Source: Paracoccaceae bacterium (GTDB taxonomy: Bacteria; Pseudomonadota; Alphaproteobacteria; Rhodobacterales; Rhodobacteraceae). Taken from it: a stretch of 44,959 nucleotides of DNA. A program made the position numbers and the translations under genes. Below the pieces are notes generated by a model. That model ran no database searches, was not told the origin of the DNA, and was given only the letters and a program-made list of their open reading frames with translations. The stretch covers positions 1-44,959 of the forward strand of contig NVUX02000095.1 in NCBI GenBank assembly GCA_002402045.2, written 5' to 3'. Numbering within the stretch: the stretch's first letter is position 1; each line of letters opens with the position of its first letter. This document shows, piece after piece, positions 36,701 through 44,776 of this stretch.

Positions 36701-38166
36701 TTCTTATTTTCAAACCCGCTCATATTGGTTGGCAAGCCGCCACCAAGGCCGGGCAAGCTGTTTGCGCCACCGAGAGGCACGCCGGGCATGCCTTGTTGCA
36801 TGGCCCCGCCGCCTTTACCCATAAGGGCGCCAAGCCCTTGGCGCATCAGGCCTTTTTTGCCCATCTTGCCCATTTTCTTCATCATGTCGCCCATTTGGCG
36901 CTGCATTTTCATCAGCTTGTTCAGCTCTGAAACGTCCATGCCCGCGCCTTTGGCGATCCGCTTTTTGCGGCTCGCCTGTAGTAGCTTTGGATTAGCGCGC
37001 TCGCGCTTGGTCATAGATTGGATAAGCGCGATCTGGCGAGTGAGGACCTTGTCATCCATGCCCGCCGCGTCCATCTGCTTTTTCATTTTGCCCATGCCGG
37101 GCATCATGCCCATCACGCCTTCCATACCACCCATCTTTTGCATCTGCTCCAGCTGAGATTTGAGGTCGTTCATATTGAACATCCCCTTTTGGAAGCGCTT
37201 CATCATGCGCTCGGCCTGCGCGGCCTCGATGGTTTCCTGTGCTTTTTCTACAAGGCCAACAATATCGCCCATGCCCAAAATGCGGCCAGCGATTCGCTCG
37301 GGGTGGAACTCCTCAAGCGCGTCCATCTTCTCGCCAAGGCCAACAAATTTGATAGGCTTGCCGGTGACAGCGCGCATAGAAAGCGCCGCGCCACCGCGCC
37401 CATCGCCGTCCATCCGCGTGAGCACAACGCCGGTAATACCGATCTGGCCGTCGAATTGCTCAGCCACGTTTACAGCGTCTTGGCCCGTTAAGCCGTCGAC
37501 CACCAAAAGCGTCTCGCGCGGGGCAGCGATATCGCGAATATCCTGCACTTCTTTCATCAAAACTTCGTCAATATGCAACCGGCCCGCGGTATCAAGCAGA
37601 TACACATCATAACCGCCAAGGGTAGCTTGCTGCTTGGCGCGCTTGGCGATTTGCACAGCGGTTTGGCCGGCGACTATCGGCAGGGTATCCACACCGATTT
37701 GCGCGCCCAAAACCTCTAGCTGGTGCTGTGCTGCTGGGCGATAAATATCGAGCGAGGCCATAAGAACCCGCTTATTGTCTTTTTCTTTCAGTCGCTTAGC
37801 AAGCTTGGCGGTCGTGGTGGTTTTGCCCGAGCCTTGCAAGCCAACCATCAGAATGGGCGCTGGTGGGTTGTCCACCTTCAGCGCGCCCGCATCCGCATCA
37901 TCACCCGCCAGCATCGAGATCAGCTCGTCATGGACGATCTTAACAACCTGTTGGCCGGGCGTAATGGATTTGGTAACCGATTGCCCCTCGGCCTTGGCCT
38001 GAACCGCTTTCACAAAGTCGCGCGCTACGGGCAGCGAAACATCGGCCTCCAGCAGGGCCACGCGCACTTCGCGGAGCGCGGTTGCCACATCAGCTTCGGA
38101 AAGCGCACCTTGCTTGGTAAGCTTATCAAAGACGCCGCTTAGGCGGTCGGAAAGGTTCTCAAACAT
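36697..38166 (-). CDS. ffh: Signal recognition particle protein Ffh
   Basis: This SRP GTPase binds signal sequences and 4.5S RNA and hands ribosomes to FtsY. ATG38166 (MFENLSDRL) is preferred, preceded by GAGGAGG; an upstream in-frame extension to 38265 has no similarity. Length is 489. N domain is at 1-90. The G domain carries GLQGSGKTTT, DTAGRLHID and TRMDGDGRGG, the last a variant of the usual TKLDGDARGG. The M domain is rich in Met (MMPGMGKM) with the RNA-binding RKKRIAKGAG motif. The Gly/Met-rich C-terminal tail is normal. Confidence 0.97.
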   Translation of the reverse strand: MFENLSDRLSGVFDKLTKQGALSEADVATALREVRVALLEADVSLPVARDFVKAVQAKAEGQSVTKSITPGQQVVKIVHDELISMLAGDDADAGALKVDNPPAPILMVGLQGSGKTTTTAKLAKRLKEKDNKRVLMASLDIYRPAAQHQLEVLGAQIGVDTLPIVAGQTAVQIAKRAKQQATLGGYDVYLLDTAGRLHIDEVLMKEVQDIRDIAAPRETLLVVDGLTGQDAVNVAEQFDGQIGITGVVLTRMDGDGRGGAALSMRAVTGKPIKFVGLGEKMDALEEFHPERIAGRILGMGDIVGLVEKAQETIEAAQAERMMKRFQKGMFNMNDLKSQLEQMQKMGGMEGVMGMMPGMGKMKKQMDAAGMDDKVLTRQIALIQSMTKRERANPKLLQASRKKRIAKGAGMDVSELNKLMKMQRQMGDMMKKMGKMGKKGLMRQGLGALMGKGGGAMQQGMPGVPLGGANSLPGLGGGLPTNMSGFENKK

Positions 38167-38201
38167 GCGGTCCTCCTCAGGCCCAAAACAAACGACAAAC
38201 G

Positions 38202-38230
38202 CACCAGTGGGCGCAACGCGCTGACTGGTG
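38202..38230. repeat. Hairpin in the 5' leader of ffh
   Basis: CACCAGT (38202-38208) pairs with ACTGGTG (38224-38230). Inside, GCGC (38211-38214) pairs with GCGC (38218-38221) around AAC, with a small two-base internal bulge. It lies 36 bases before the ffh start on the minus strand. It could be a leader structure or a protein-binding site. Function is unknown. Confidence 0.45.
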
Positions 38231-38352
38231 GCGATCCACAAAAATCGAGGACCGGAAGGGTTCAAGCTTCCGTAAGTAGGGCATTAAATAGTGCACATCG
38301 GTGATATCGTCAAGCCTATCAATTGAGCATTAGCTATTCAGAGGAAAGTCTA

Positions 38353-39201
38353 GTGAAACATCACTATGTCCCGCAATTTCTCCTGTCAAAATGGGCTGGT
38401 GAAAATGCTTACAAGACACTCGAAATATTCAGGTTAGATTTACATGAGTTGATATCAGACAGACATACTCCTAAATATACAGGATATGAAGACAACCTTT
38501 ATGCTCTTACGGTTCCGCATGTTGCTGGAATGGATATGCATGATAACGAAGAACTGTTTTTCAAGAAAATTGACGACAAGGCCTCCAAAGTACTGGGAGC
38601 AATGGAGGTCCGTGGCATCAAGGCATTAACAGCAGATGAGCGAAGCCACTGGGCATTATTTTTAATGTCGCTTAGTGTCCGCCACCCCTCGGTAATATTT
38701 GAGATAATAAGTAAAAAGACAGCCAACCTTTTGCGTGAAAGCTTGAGGAATAATCCGTTTGATTACGAAAGTTCGCGACAAAATCATGAGCCAGAAACAT
38801 TCGTGGAATGGACGAAAGGGAAGTTTCCTGAGTTTATTGAAAATTTTGGAATTTCAGGGCTAAGCGAATTTGTTGACAGCCCGGTTTGCCTTCAACAGAT
38901 ATGCAATATGCGTTGGTGGCTATGGGATTTTACTGGGGCAAAACACGATTTACTGCTCGGCGACAACCCACTTATCCTTTCCGCCAAGATCGACGATCCG
39001 AATCTAATTTTTGCCCTGCTAATCTCTCCCACAAAAGCGTTTATGGCCACACAAAGTGATAGGGTTGCTGCAAGCCTGAGGACTCAAGAAATCAACTGTC
39101 TCGCGATACAGCTTAACGAGTCGTCAGTTATGCGATCTGGGAGTCGCATCTATGCGCAAAACAAAAAACATTGGCGATTTATAGAAAACAGAAAGTTTTA
39201 G
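38353..39201 (+). CDS. DUF4238-type protein of unknown function
   Basis: GTG38353 with GAGGAAAG four bases upstream gives a 282-residue protein that begins with VKHHYVPQFLLSKWA, the DUF4238 hallmark opening. TTG38323 is the most upstream start but lacks an RBS. Other family-like segments are YEDNLYAL, LFLMSLSVRHPSV and LLGDNPLI. The family has no established role as far as I know. The gene is visibly more AT-rich than its neighbours and stands alone next to the conserved ffh block, so recent acquisition is likely. Confidence 0.8.
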   Translation: MKHHYVPQFLLSKWAGENAYKTLEIFRLDLHELISDRHTPKYTGYEDNLYALTVPHVAGMDMHDNEELFFKKIDDKASKVLGAMEVRGIKALTADERSHWALFLMSLSVRHPSVIFEIISKKTANLLRESLRNNPFDYESSRQNHEPETFVEWTKGKFPEFIENFGISGLSEFVDSPVCLQQICNMRWWLWDFTGAKHDLLLGDNPLILSAKIDDPNLIFALLISPTKAFMATQSDRVAASLRTQEINCLAIQLNESSVMRSGSRIYAQNKKHWRFIENRKF

Positions 39202-39358
39202 CACTTCTGTTTTCCAACCTTTTTATCGAAACAGGATCCCACACTGCTGTTTGGGGGATTCTGAGTATAATCTTGGTAAATCGTTGGCCGTTGTCTCTTG
39301 TACTGCTTTTATAAGTGAGTTTTTCGGCCTTTCCCGCACGGCGTGAGCGCGGTCATCT
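39202..39358. other. Intergenic, no feature recognised
   Basis: This AT-rich stretch lies between the DUF4238 gene and the 3' end of the small exported-protein gene. I see no gene, convincing hairpin or repeat here. Confidence 0.5.
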
Positions 39359-39712
39359 TTAAGGAAGATTAAACGTATAAGTCTCTACCGTCCAGCCATC
39401 CACATTATCGCGGGCCCGAATGATGACCTCGGTGGTACCATCGGGAATCACAATCCCGCCAAGTGAGCGGGTAAAGGGCTGCTCGTTTACATGCGGGTGG
39501 GCCAGCACCCGCATGCCGAGGCTGGTGCCATTGAGGGCCAGCACTTCCCAGCCGTCAGCGTAATGCTCCCAGCCGCTATCGGCGTGGCGCAGGGTTACGT
39601 CAAACTGCCAAATGCCGCCGCTTTGAGCGGCTTGCACGTTTACGATTTCTACGTCACTTGCCAGTGACACGCTGGCGGTGAGGGTTGCAATCAGGGCAAT
39701 AAGTGCTTTCAT
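39359..39712 (-). CDS. Small exported protein of unknown function
   Basis: This 117-residue protein starts at ATG39712 (AGGAGG at five bases). Residues 1-19 are a signal peptide (hydrophobic core, cleavage after LAS). The rest is predicted beta-rich: [20 protein letters not shown], then [19 protein letters not shown] and a final VETYTFNLP, as in small immunoglobulin-like sandwiches. No cysteine remains in the mature part. It is probably conserved among relatives, but its role is not known. Its start lies only 16 bases from the divergent selO start. Confidence 0.78.
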   Translation of the reverse strand: MKALIALIATLTASVSLASDVEIVNVQAAQSGGIWQFDVTLRHADSGWEHYADGWEVLALNGTSLGMRVLAHPHVNEQPFTRSLGGIVIPDGTTEVIIRARDNVDGWTVETYTFNLP

Positions 39713-39728
39713 AGAGGCCTCCTCGCAT

Positions 39729-41135
39729 ATGAATGCGCCCAAACCTTTGAGGCTTCAAGTGACAATTCCCTTTGATAACAGCTTTGTTAACTTGCCGCGC
39801 AGCTTTTACATGCGGCAAGACCCTGTGCCAGTGGCGGCCCCGAGGTTGGTGAAGTTTAACCACGCGCTGGCCGCTGAGATCGGCGTTTCTGCCGATGATT
39901 TTCCGGTGGAGGTGCTGGCGGGCAATGCGGTGCCTGAGGGGGCGGCCCCCTTGGCGGCAGCCTATGCCGGCCACCAGTTTGGCGGGTTTTCCCCCCAGCT
40001 TGGCGATGGCCGCGCGGTGCTTTTGGGTGAGGTTATCGGGCTAGATGATATTCGGCGGGATATCCAGCTTAAGGGTGCGGGCCGCACGCATTTCTCACGC
40101 GGGGGCGATGGGCGCGCGGCCATTGGGCCGGTGTTGCGGGAGTACCTCGTGAGCGAGGCGATGCATGCGCTCGGGGTGCCAACTACGCGGGCTTTAGCGG
40201 CGGCTACCACCGGCGAGCCGGTGCAGCGCGAAACCCCCTTGCCGGGGGCGGTGCTCACGCGGGTGGCGCACAGCCATCTGCGCGTTGGCAGCTTTCAGTT
40301 TCATTATGCGCAGCAAGATAAGCCCGCGCTGGAAACCCTTACGGCCTACGCCATTGCGCGGCATTTTCCCGAGGCCGTTGGGCCGCTGGGCCTGCTTGAT
40401 GCCGTGATTGAGGCCCAAGCCAAGCTCATTGCCAAATGGATGGGGCTTGGCTTTATCCATGGCGTGATGAACACGGATAATGTGGCGATTTCAGGTGAAA
40501 CCATAGATTATGGCCCCTGCGCTTTTATGGATGAATACCACCCCGAAACGGTGTTTAGCTCGATAGATAGGCGGGGCCGCTATGCCTATGCCAACCAATC
40601 CAAAATCGCGCTCTGGAACCTTTCGCGACTGGCCCAAACGCTGACGCCGCTGGTGGAAGACGTGGCACCGCTGGAGGCGAGCCTCGGGCGGTTTGATGAT
40701 ATCTACGCCGCTGAATTCACCAGCATTTTTACGGCCAAGCTCGGGCTGGCAGCGCGGGATGTTGATTTCATCGTAGCAACCCTGAAGATGATGGCCGATG
40801 AGGGCGTGGATTTCACGCTCTTCTTCCGACGGCTTGCCTATGGGCAGGGCATCAGAAACCTGTTTGAAAACCCGGCCACAGCAGATGAATGGAATGAGAA
40901 TTGGCAAATACGCAAGTCGGCTACCGCCGATATGAAAGCGGTAAACCCCGTGTTCATCCCGCGCAACCACCGTGTAGAGGCCGCCTTAAACGCCGCCGAG
41001 CATGGTGATTTTGCCCCGTTTGAAAAGCTGCACGCGGTGCTTGCCAACCCATTCAATGAGCAACCAGAAAATGCTGAATATGAAGCCCCTCCAACCGAAG
41101 ACGAGCGCGTATTGGCGACGTTCTGCGGCACTTGA
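39729..41135 (+). CDS. selO: Protein adenylyltransferase SelO (YdiU/UPF0061)
   Basis: SelO is a pseudokinase-fold enzyme that transfers AMP from ATP to protein Ser/Thr/Tyr in redox stress. ATG39729 gives 468 residues; an in-frame extension to 39678 overlaps the divergent gene. Motifs in order are [52 protein letters not shown] (Lys and Arg nucleotide contacts), [35 protein letters not shown] (metal-binding Asn and Asp) and the C-terminal TFCGT. The terminal Cys corresponds to the redox Cys/Sec near the end of the family. Confidence 0.95.
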   Translation: MNAPKPLRLQVTIPFDNSFVNLPRSFYMRQDPVPVAAPRLVKFNHALAAEIGVSADDFPVEVLAGNAVPEGAAPLAAAYAGHQFGGFSPQLGDGRAVLLGEVIGLDDIRRDIQLKGAGRTHFSRGGDGRAAIGPVLREYLVSEAMHALGVPTTRALAAATTGEPVQRETPLPGAVLTRVAHSHLRVGSFQFHYAQQDKPALETLTAYAIARHFPEAVGPLGLLDAVIEAQAKLIAKWMGLGFIHGVMNTDNVAISGETIDYGPCAFMDEYHPETVFSSIDRRGRYAYANQSKIALWNLSRLAQTLTPLVEDVAPLEASLGRFDDIYAAEFTSIFTAKLGLAARDVDFIVATLKMMADEGVDFTLFFRRLAYGQGIRNLFENPATADEWNENWQIRKSATADMKAVNPVFIPRNHRVEAALNAAEHGDFAPFEKLHAVLANPFNEQPENAEYEAPPTEDERVLATFCGT

Positions 41136-41291
41136 GGTTGTGTGGGGCATTTAAAGATGTCGCGTTAATAAAACATGATCAACGGCGGTTAAATGGACAT
41201 TGTTGCCGTCTAATTTGCTGCCAGCGTAAGATGATGCTACGTAAACACTGACTACATTACCCCGGCGAAAATTCATTTTGTGAGACTAATC

Positions 41292-41534
41292 ATGAATACT
41301 GAAGAAGATACGTTGACGGTTGAACAAGCATTCTTAGCTATGTTTGACTATCTGGAACTTCACTTTAAGCGATTTGGGCCGGGAGAAATAGGAACTGTCT
41401 TAGGTGAACTCAGTTTGTTACCTGATGGCGGAACCTGCGATCCAGCCGCATGGGGTGATTGGATGAAAAGCGTTCAGAAAGCGAAGAGTGGTGATGTGGA
41501 TGCGGGTTTCGGCTGGCAACCAAAGAAGGAATAA
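41292..41534 (+). CDS. Small conserved protein of unknown function
   Basis: This is an 80-residue acidic protein from ATG41292 (GTG41280 is in frame; neither has a strong RBS). TVEQAFLAMFDYLELHF, GTVLGELSLLPDGGTCDPAAW and WMKSV look like a small helical family I have seen in many proteobacteria, with an AM--FLE-Y opening and an LPDG--DPAAW-DW centre. It stands alone between selO and asd. Function is unknown. Confidence 0.65.
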   Translation: MNTEEDTLTVEQAFLAMFDYLELHFKRFGPGEIGTVLGELSLLPDGGTCDPAAWGDWMKSVQKAKSGDVDAGFGWQPKKE

Positions 41535-41646
41535 GGCCCAACTGAATTTGAAACTATGGCTCAAAGCTGTCATCTAACATTTTTATCCGCTGTCCGGTTT
41601 CGTAGAATCCCCCCCGTTAGCCAAATACCCCGCAGTTCATGCAACC

Positions 41647-41659
41647 GTGATATAATCAC
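41647..41659. promoter_or_regulatory. Palindrome overlapping a TATAAT box upstream of asd
   Basis: GTGAT-ATA-ATCAC is a perfect 13-base palindrome that contains TATAAT at 41651-41656, a consensus -10, 75 bases before the asd start. The matching -35 is poor. A repressor site overlapping a promoter is one reading. Confidence 0.4.
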
Positions 41660-41733
41660 GCACATAATCAGGCTTTTAATTTAACGGCCAAAAGGCTAAG
41701 CAACCATGCTTAACCCCTAATTGGAGAAATCAC

Positions 41734-42756
41734 ATGGGTTACCGAATTGTTGTTGTTGGGGCCACTGGAAATGTGGGTCGTGAAATGCTGAAAATTCTTG
41801 ATGAGCGGGAATTCCTGATCGACGAGATTGCCGTGCTGGCAAGCCGTCGTTCGCTGGGTACGGAATGCTCTTTTGGCGAGCGCACGCTTAAAACTGACGA
41901 TTTGGATACCTTTGATTTCACGGGCTGGGATATGGCGCTTTTTGCCATTGGCTCTGAGGCCACCGCTAAATATGCGCCGCGGGCTGCCAAGGCGGGCTGT
42001 GTGGTGATCGACAATTCGTCGCTCTACCGCTACCACCCCGATATTCCGCTGATCGTGCCTGAGGTTAACCCCGAAGACATCGTTATGTACAAAAATAAAA
42101 ACATCATCGCCAACCCGAATTGCTCAACCGCGCAAATGGTTGTGGCGCTTAAACCGCTGCATGACCGCGCAACGATTAAGCGGGTGGTTGTGTCCACCTA
42201 TCAGTCGGTTTCTGGTGGTGGTACGGCCGCAATGGACGAGCTTTGGATGCAAACCAAGGGCATGTATGTCCCGGGCCAAGAGCGCTCTGCCAAGATTTTC
42301 ACCAAGCAGATCGCGTTTAACGTGATCCCGCATATCGATAAATTTATGGATAGCGGCGAGACCAAAGAAGAGTGGAAAATGGTTGCCGAGACCAAAAAGA
42401 TCATTGATCCGGCGATTAAAATTACGGCAACCTGCGTGCGCGTGCCGGTGTTTGTTGGCCACTCCGAGGCGATAAATATCGAGTTTGAGGACTTCCTCGA
42501 CGAGGACGAAGCCCGCGACTTGCTGCGCGAGGCCCCGGGGATTCTGGTGGTCGATAAGCGCGAAGATGGCGGCTATACCACCCCGGTGGAATGTGTCGGC
42601 GAATACGCCACCTTTATCAGCCGTATCCGGCAAGATCCAACGGTTGAAAATGGCCTGAACCTGTGGTGCGTGTCAGACAACCTCCGCAAAGGCGCGGCGC
42701 TGAATGCGGTGCAAATTGCCGAGCTGCTCGGGCGGCGGGAGCTGAAAAAGGGTTAA
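41734..42756 (+). CDS. asd: Aspartate-semialdehyde dehydrogenase
   Basis: This enzyme makes aspartate semialdehyde from aspartyl phosphate with NADPH, the branch point to Lys/diaminopimelate, Thr and Met. Length is 340. The cofactor loop VVGATGNVGREM starts at residue 6. The catalytic Cys is in ANPNCSTAQM (about 127-136), and CVRVPVFVGHSEAI carries the catalytic His. A TTGGAG site precedes ATG41734. It is followed by a strong terminator, so it is monocistronic. Confidence 0.96.
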   Translation: MGYRIVVVGATGNVGREMLKILDEREFLIDEIAVLASRRSLGTECSFGERTLKTDDLDTFDFTGWDMALFAIGSEATAKYAPRAAKAGCVVIDNSSLYRYHPDIPLIVPEVNPEDIVMYKNKNIIANPNCSTAQMVVALKPLHDRATIKRVVVSTYQSVSGGGTAAMDELWMQTKGMYVPGQERSAKIFTKQIAFNVIPHIDKFMDSGETKEEWKMVAETKKIIDPAIKITATCVRVPVFVGHSEAINIEFEDFLDEDEARDLLREAPGILVVDKREDGGYTTPVECVGEYATFISRIRQDPTVENGLNLWCVSDNLRKGAALNAVQIAELLGRRELKKG

Positions 42757-42780
42757 TTGGCCCAGCTGCTAGAACCGCCT

Positions 42781-42808
42781 AAACGCGCGCGATGATTCGC
42801 GCGCGTTT
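42781..42808 (+). terminator. Rho-independent terminator of asd
   Basis: AAACGCGCGCGA (42781-42792) pairs perfectly with TCGCGCGCGTTT (42797-42808) around a TGAT loop and is followed by CTTGCTTTT. It lies 24 bases after the asd stop. Confidence 0.93.
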
Positions 42809-43297
42809 CTTGCTTTTGGTTGACAAAATGTTATTTGCACGGCCTTGGAACGTATTTTCGGGAAAAATTTTGTCAATCGAGCCGAATAAAAAAAGCTCAA
42901 TATTACTCATTATCATCAATAGCGGCGATATAGCCTAAATAACGCAACCCTAGGGGGTGGCCCCTAAAGATATCGATTGGGCATCTCTTGATCGCGACAG
43001 ATCAATGGGATATTATGCTCCTACTAGGGGTGTAAAATCGCTAGACCACCAATTGTAGTAGGCGCAAAAGGAACCAATATGAGAAGATAAACAGCCTGCC
43101 AGCTTCGTGCTATCCGGCGCTGGACGGCCTAAAACAAAAGAGACCAGAAAGATGCACGGCAATGCGTCAATCCGGCCTCTCAAAATAGATAGTAAATTCG
43201 GGGCGACAAGCACCGCGAAAATTCCTCCCATTTTCACGAGGATTATTGCATAGTTCGCCGCCCCTTTCAATTTTTTAAATCAGAAAGGCGCATTTTT
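42809..43297. other. Gene-poor stretch with one small hairpin
   Basis: No gene is supported here. The DNA is AT-rich at first (poly-A near 42886-42893). TAGGGG-GTGG-CCCCTA at 42951-42966 is a short hairpin. A leftward open frame at 43013-43270 starts with TTG, has no RBS and no family similarity. The promoter and leader of the small gene at 43298 probably lie at the right end. A small RNA cannot be excluded. Confidence 0.45.
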
Positions 43298-43504
43298 ATG
43301 CATTTATACTATGTTAACAAACTCGCACAATTGAATGGTGACCATGAGGTCCACCGTGAAGGCTGTTTACACCCTGCAGCACCGTTTAACCAAATGGCCC
43401 TTGGGTATCACGCCAATTGTTGGACCGCGGTCGCGCTGGCAAAAGGGTTCTACCCACGGGCAAATGGCTGTTACTATTGCAGCCGTATTTGCCACACAAC
43501 ATAG
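43298..43504 (+). CDS. Small Cys/His-rich conserved protein (HEVH...CYYC...H)
   Basis: This is a 68-residue protein with an AGAAAGG site upstream. Its layout, YYVNK--Q-NGDHEVH--GC, a central NCWTAVALAK and a final YPRANGCYYCSRICHT, matches a widespread small family of unknown function that I recall from bacteria of several phyla. The spaced Cys and His residues could bind zinc. It is followed after 12 bases by a second small gene, so the two look like one transcript closed by hairpins. It has no signal peptide. Confidence 0.75.
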   Translation: MHLYYVNKLAQLNGDHEVHREGCLHPAAPFNQMALGYHANCWTAVALAKGFYPRANGCYYCSRICHTT

Positions 43505-43516
43505 GGGGATTGATCA

Positions 43517-43690
43517 ATGGCGACAAATCCACCAACCGGAGACGGGCATCGCAATGGCGCGGTGCGCGGGCGTTCGCAAACCAAAACTCCTTCAGGGCAT
43601 TACGTTAAGCGTGATACCACTACAGGTAGGTTTATGGACGTAAAAACCTCCAGCAAAACACCCTTCAAAGGTGTTCGTAAAGAGAAGTGA
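43517..43690 (+). CDS. 57-residue basic conserved protein (ends FKGVRKEK)
   Basis: ATG43517 has GGGGGA seven bases upstream and runs to TGA at 43688-43690. The product is strongly basic and glycine-rich, with NPPTGDGHRNGAV, GRSQ, a YVKRDTTTGRFMDVK core and FKGVRKEK at the end. I recall this pattern from a family of very short proteins of unknown function. It follows the HEVH-type gene by 12 bases and is followed at once by a hairpin. It is easily missed because of its length. Confidence 0.78.
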   Translation: MATNPPTGDGHRNGAVRGRSQTKTPSGHYVKRDTTTGRFMDVKTSSKTPFKGVRKEK

Positions 43691-43693
43691 AAC

Positions 43694-43717
43694 GGTGGGG
43701 GCAGTCGTGCCCCTACC
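43694..43717 (+). terminator. Hairpin directly after the 57-residue gene
   Basis: GGTGGGGGCA (43694-43703) pairs with TGCCCCTACC (43708-43717) around GTCG, with one G-T wobble. It starts three bases after the stop codon. No T run follows, so it may protect the 3' end rather than terminate. Confidence 0.65.
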
Positions 43718-43753
43718 AATCGCGAATTTAGTGGTAAAAAGCACCAGAATAGT

Positions 43754-43772
43754 GGGGCGTTCTAAACGCCCC
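43754..43772 (+). terminator. Rho-independent terminator candidate
   Basis: GGGGCGTT (43754-43761), CTA loop, AACGCCCC (43765-43772): a perfect 8-bp stem followed by TATTTAT. It closes the small two-gene unit, just before the IS21 remains. Confidence 0.8.
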
Positions 43773-43817
43773 TATTTATGCTATTTTGGCCGCGCATCTG
43801 TGGGAAGAATCACTGCG

Positions 43818-44569
43818 TTACCGCGTCGTGCATATCCACTTTGCTTCAGATCGGCGCTGTGAGTTCCCCTTGAGCTTGATGTGATACCGATTGCGGGACA
43901 GCCGGTCGAGAACGGCGTCAGCTATTAACGGGTCATCAATTAACTCATGCCAATCATTGTATGGGCGTTGCCCCACAAAGATGGTTGATCCCATGCCAAT
44001 GCGGCTGTCAAGAATCTGAAGTAGATCTGCTTTGGCCTGCGGGTTCATCGGCCTGACACCAAAGTCATCCAGTATCACAAGCGTATATTTAGCCAAACGC
44101 TCCCGCACTTTGAACAGAAGCCCGTCTTTTCGGGTTAGACTCATTTCATAGAGTAAACCATCTATACGATAGTATTTCGTTTTGTTGCTAGGCGAATAAC
44201 GGCGTGCCCAAGACTACATGCAAACCACGTTTTACCTGTCCCTGTTTCGCCAGAAATAATGATGTTCCATTCCTTGCCTATCCAGCCATACTTGTAGAGC
44301 TCTTGCATACTCGCTGAGTCCAGCCCCCGCTCCAGAGACAAATTAGCTTCTTCTGGAAGTCCGGTCAGCTTCAGCTTAGCGTCTTTCTGCAGCCGGTTTA
44401 TCGTATTGGCATGCCGCTTTTCTCGTTCTGCCAGAAACAACATGCCCAAACGTTCAGAAAAGGGTAATTCGTCGATACTCGGGTTGCCCGCATGTAGTTC
44501 CAGTGCGTCGGCAAGCCCAGCAAGGCGTAGTTCACGGGCCATTTCTATCAGGATATGATATTGCATCAT
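43818..44569 (-). pseudogene. istB: istB, IS21-type transposition helper ATPase, broken by a frameshift
   Basis: IstB assists the IstA transposase of IS21-family elements. The N-terminal part (MMQYHILIEMARELRLAGLA, then Walker A GETGTGKT) runs from 44569 to a stop near 44162. The remainder continues in another frame with RIDGLLYEMSLTRKDG, ILDDFG (Walker B) and RLSRNRYHI to 43818. Adding one A in the A run near 44180 would rejoin the frames. The start overlaps the istA stop (ATGA). A sequencing error in the A run cannot be ruled out, but istA next door is also broken, so the element is dead. Confidence 0.85.
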
Positions 44570-44733
44570 TTTTCCTCTTCGTTGTGATCATCATTATCGT
44601 CGTAGTCTCCCGGCCCTCTGACGTTCCCTGAAGGTGGAGGGCTGGCCTCTACGTCATCGTCTTCAATCAGAGGGCGTGGGCGATCCAGTAGTGTGTAAAC
44701 GGCGGTAGCGTTGATTTGAATAGCCCCTAGATT
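44566..44733 (-). pseudogene. istA: C-terminal remnant of istA (IS21-type transposase), interrupted by an IS3-type element
   Basis: The frame running left from about 44733 to the stop at 44566-44568 encodes roughly 55 residues. It includes an AVYTLLDRPRPLIEDDD stretch and a GNVRGPGDY ending, like the NIRGP-YY ending of IstA proteins, plus an unusual acidic tail. It overlaps istB by four bases, as is normal for IS21. Upstream, istA is cut at the left end of the IS3-type element. Confidence 0.75.
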
Positions 44734-44741
44734 TGTAGACA

Positions 44742-44768
44742 CCTTGCTTGGTAATTTTGGAAGCAAGG
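44742..44768 (+). promoter_or_regulatory. Hairpin that can hide the orfA ribosome-binding site
   Basis: CCTTGCTT (44742-44749) pairs perfectly with AAGCAAGG (44761-44768). The second arm runs into the orfA Shine-Dalgarno sequence AAGGAGG (44765-44771). A message entering from outside the element would form this hairpin and mask the site. A message starting inside the hairpin would not. Confidence 0.6.
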
Positions 44769-44776
44769 AGGACGTT

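Noticed and set aside
38167-38265. N-terminal extension of Ffh (33 residues)
   Set aside because: Ffh proteins start MFENLS-like; ATG38166 has a strong GAGGAGG site, and the extension crosses the leader hairpin.
43013-43270. Leftward 85-residue open frame with a hydrophobic start
   Set aside because: It needs a TTG start, has no ribosome-binding site and shows no recognisable family. I left it out as a gene.
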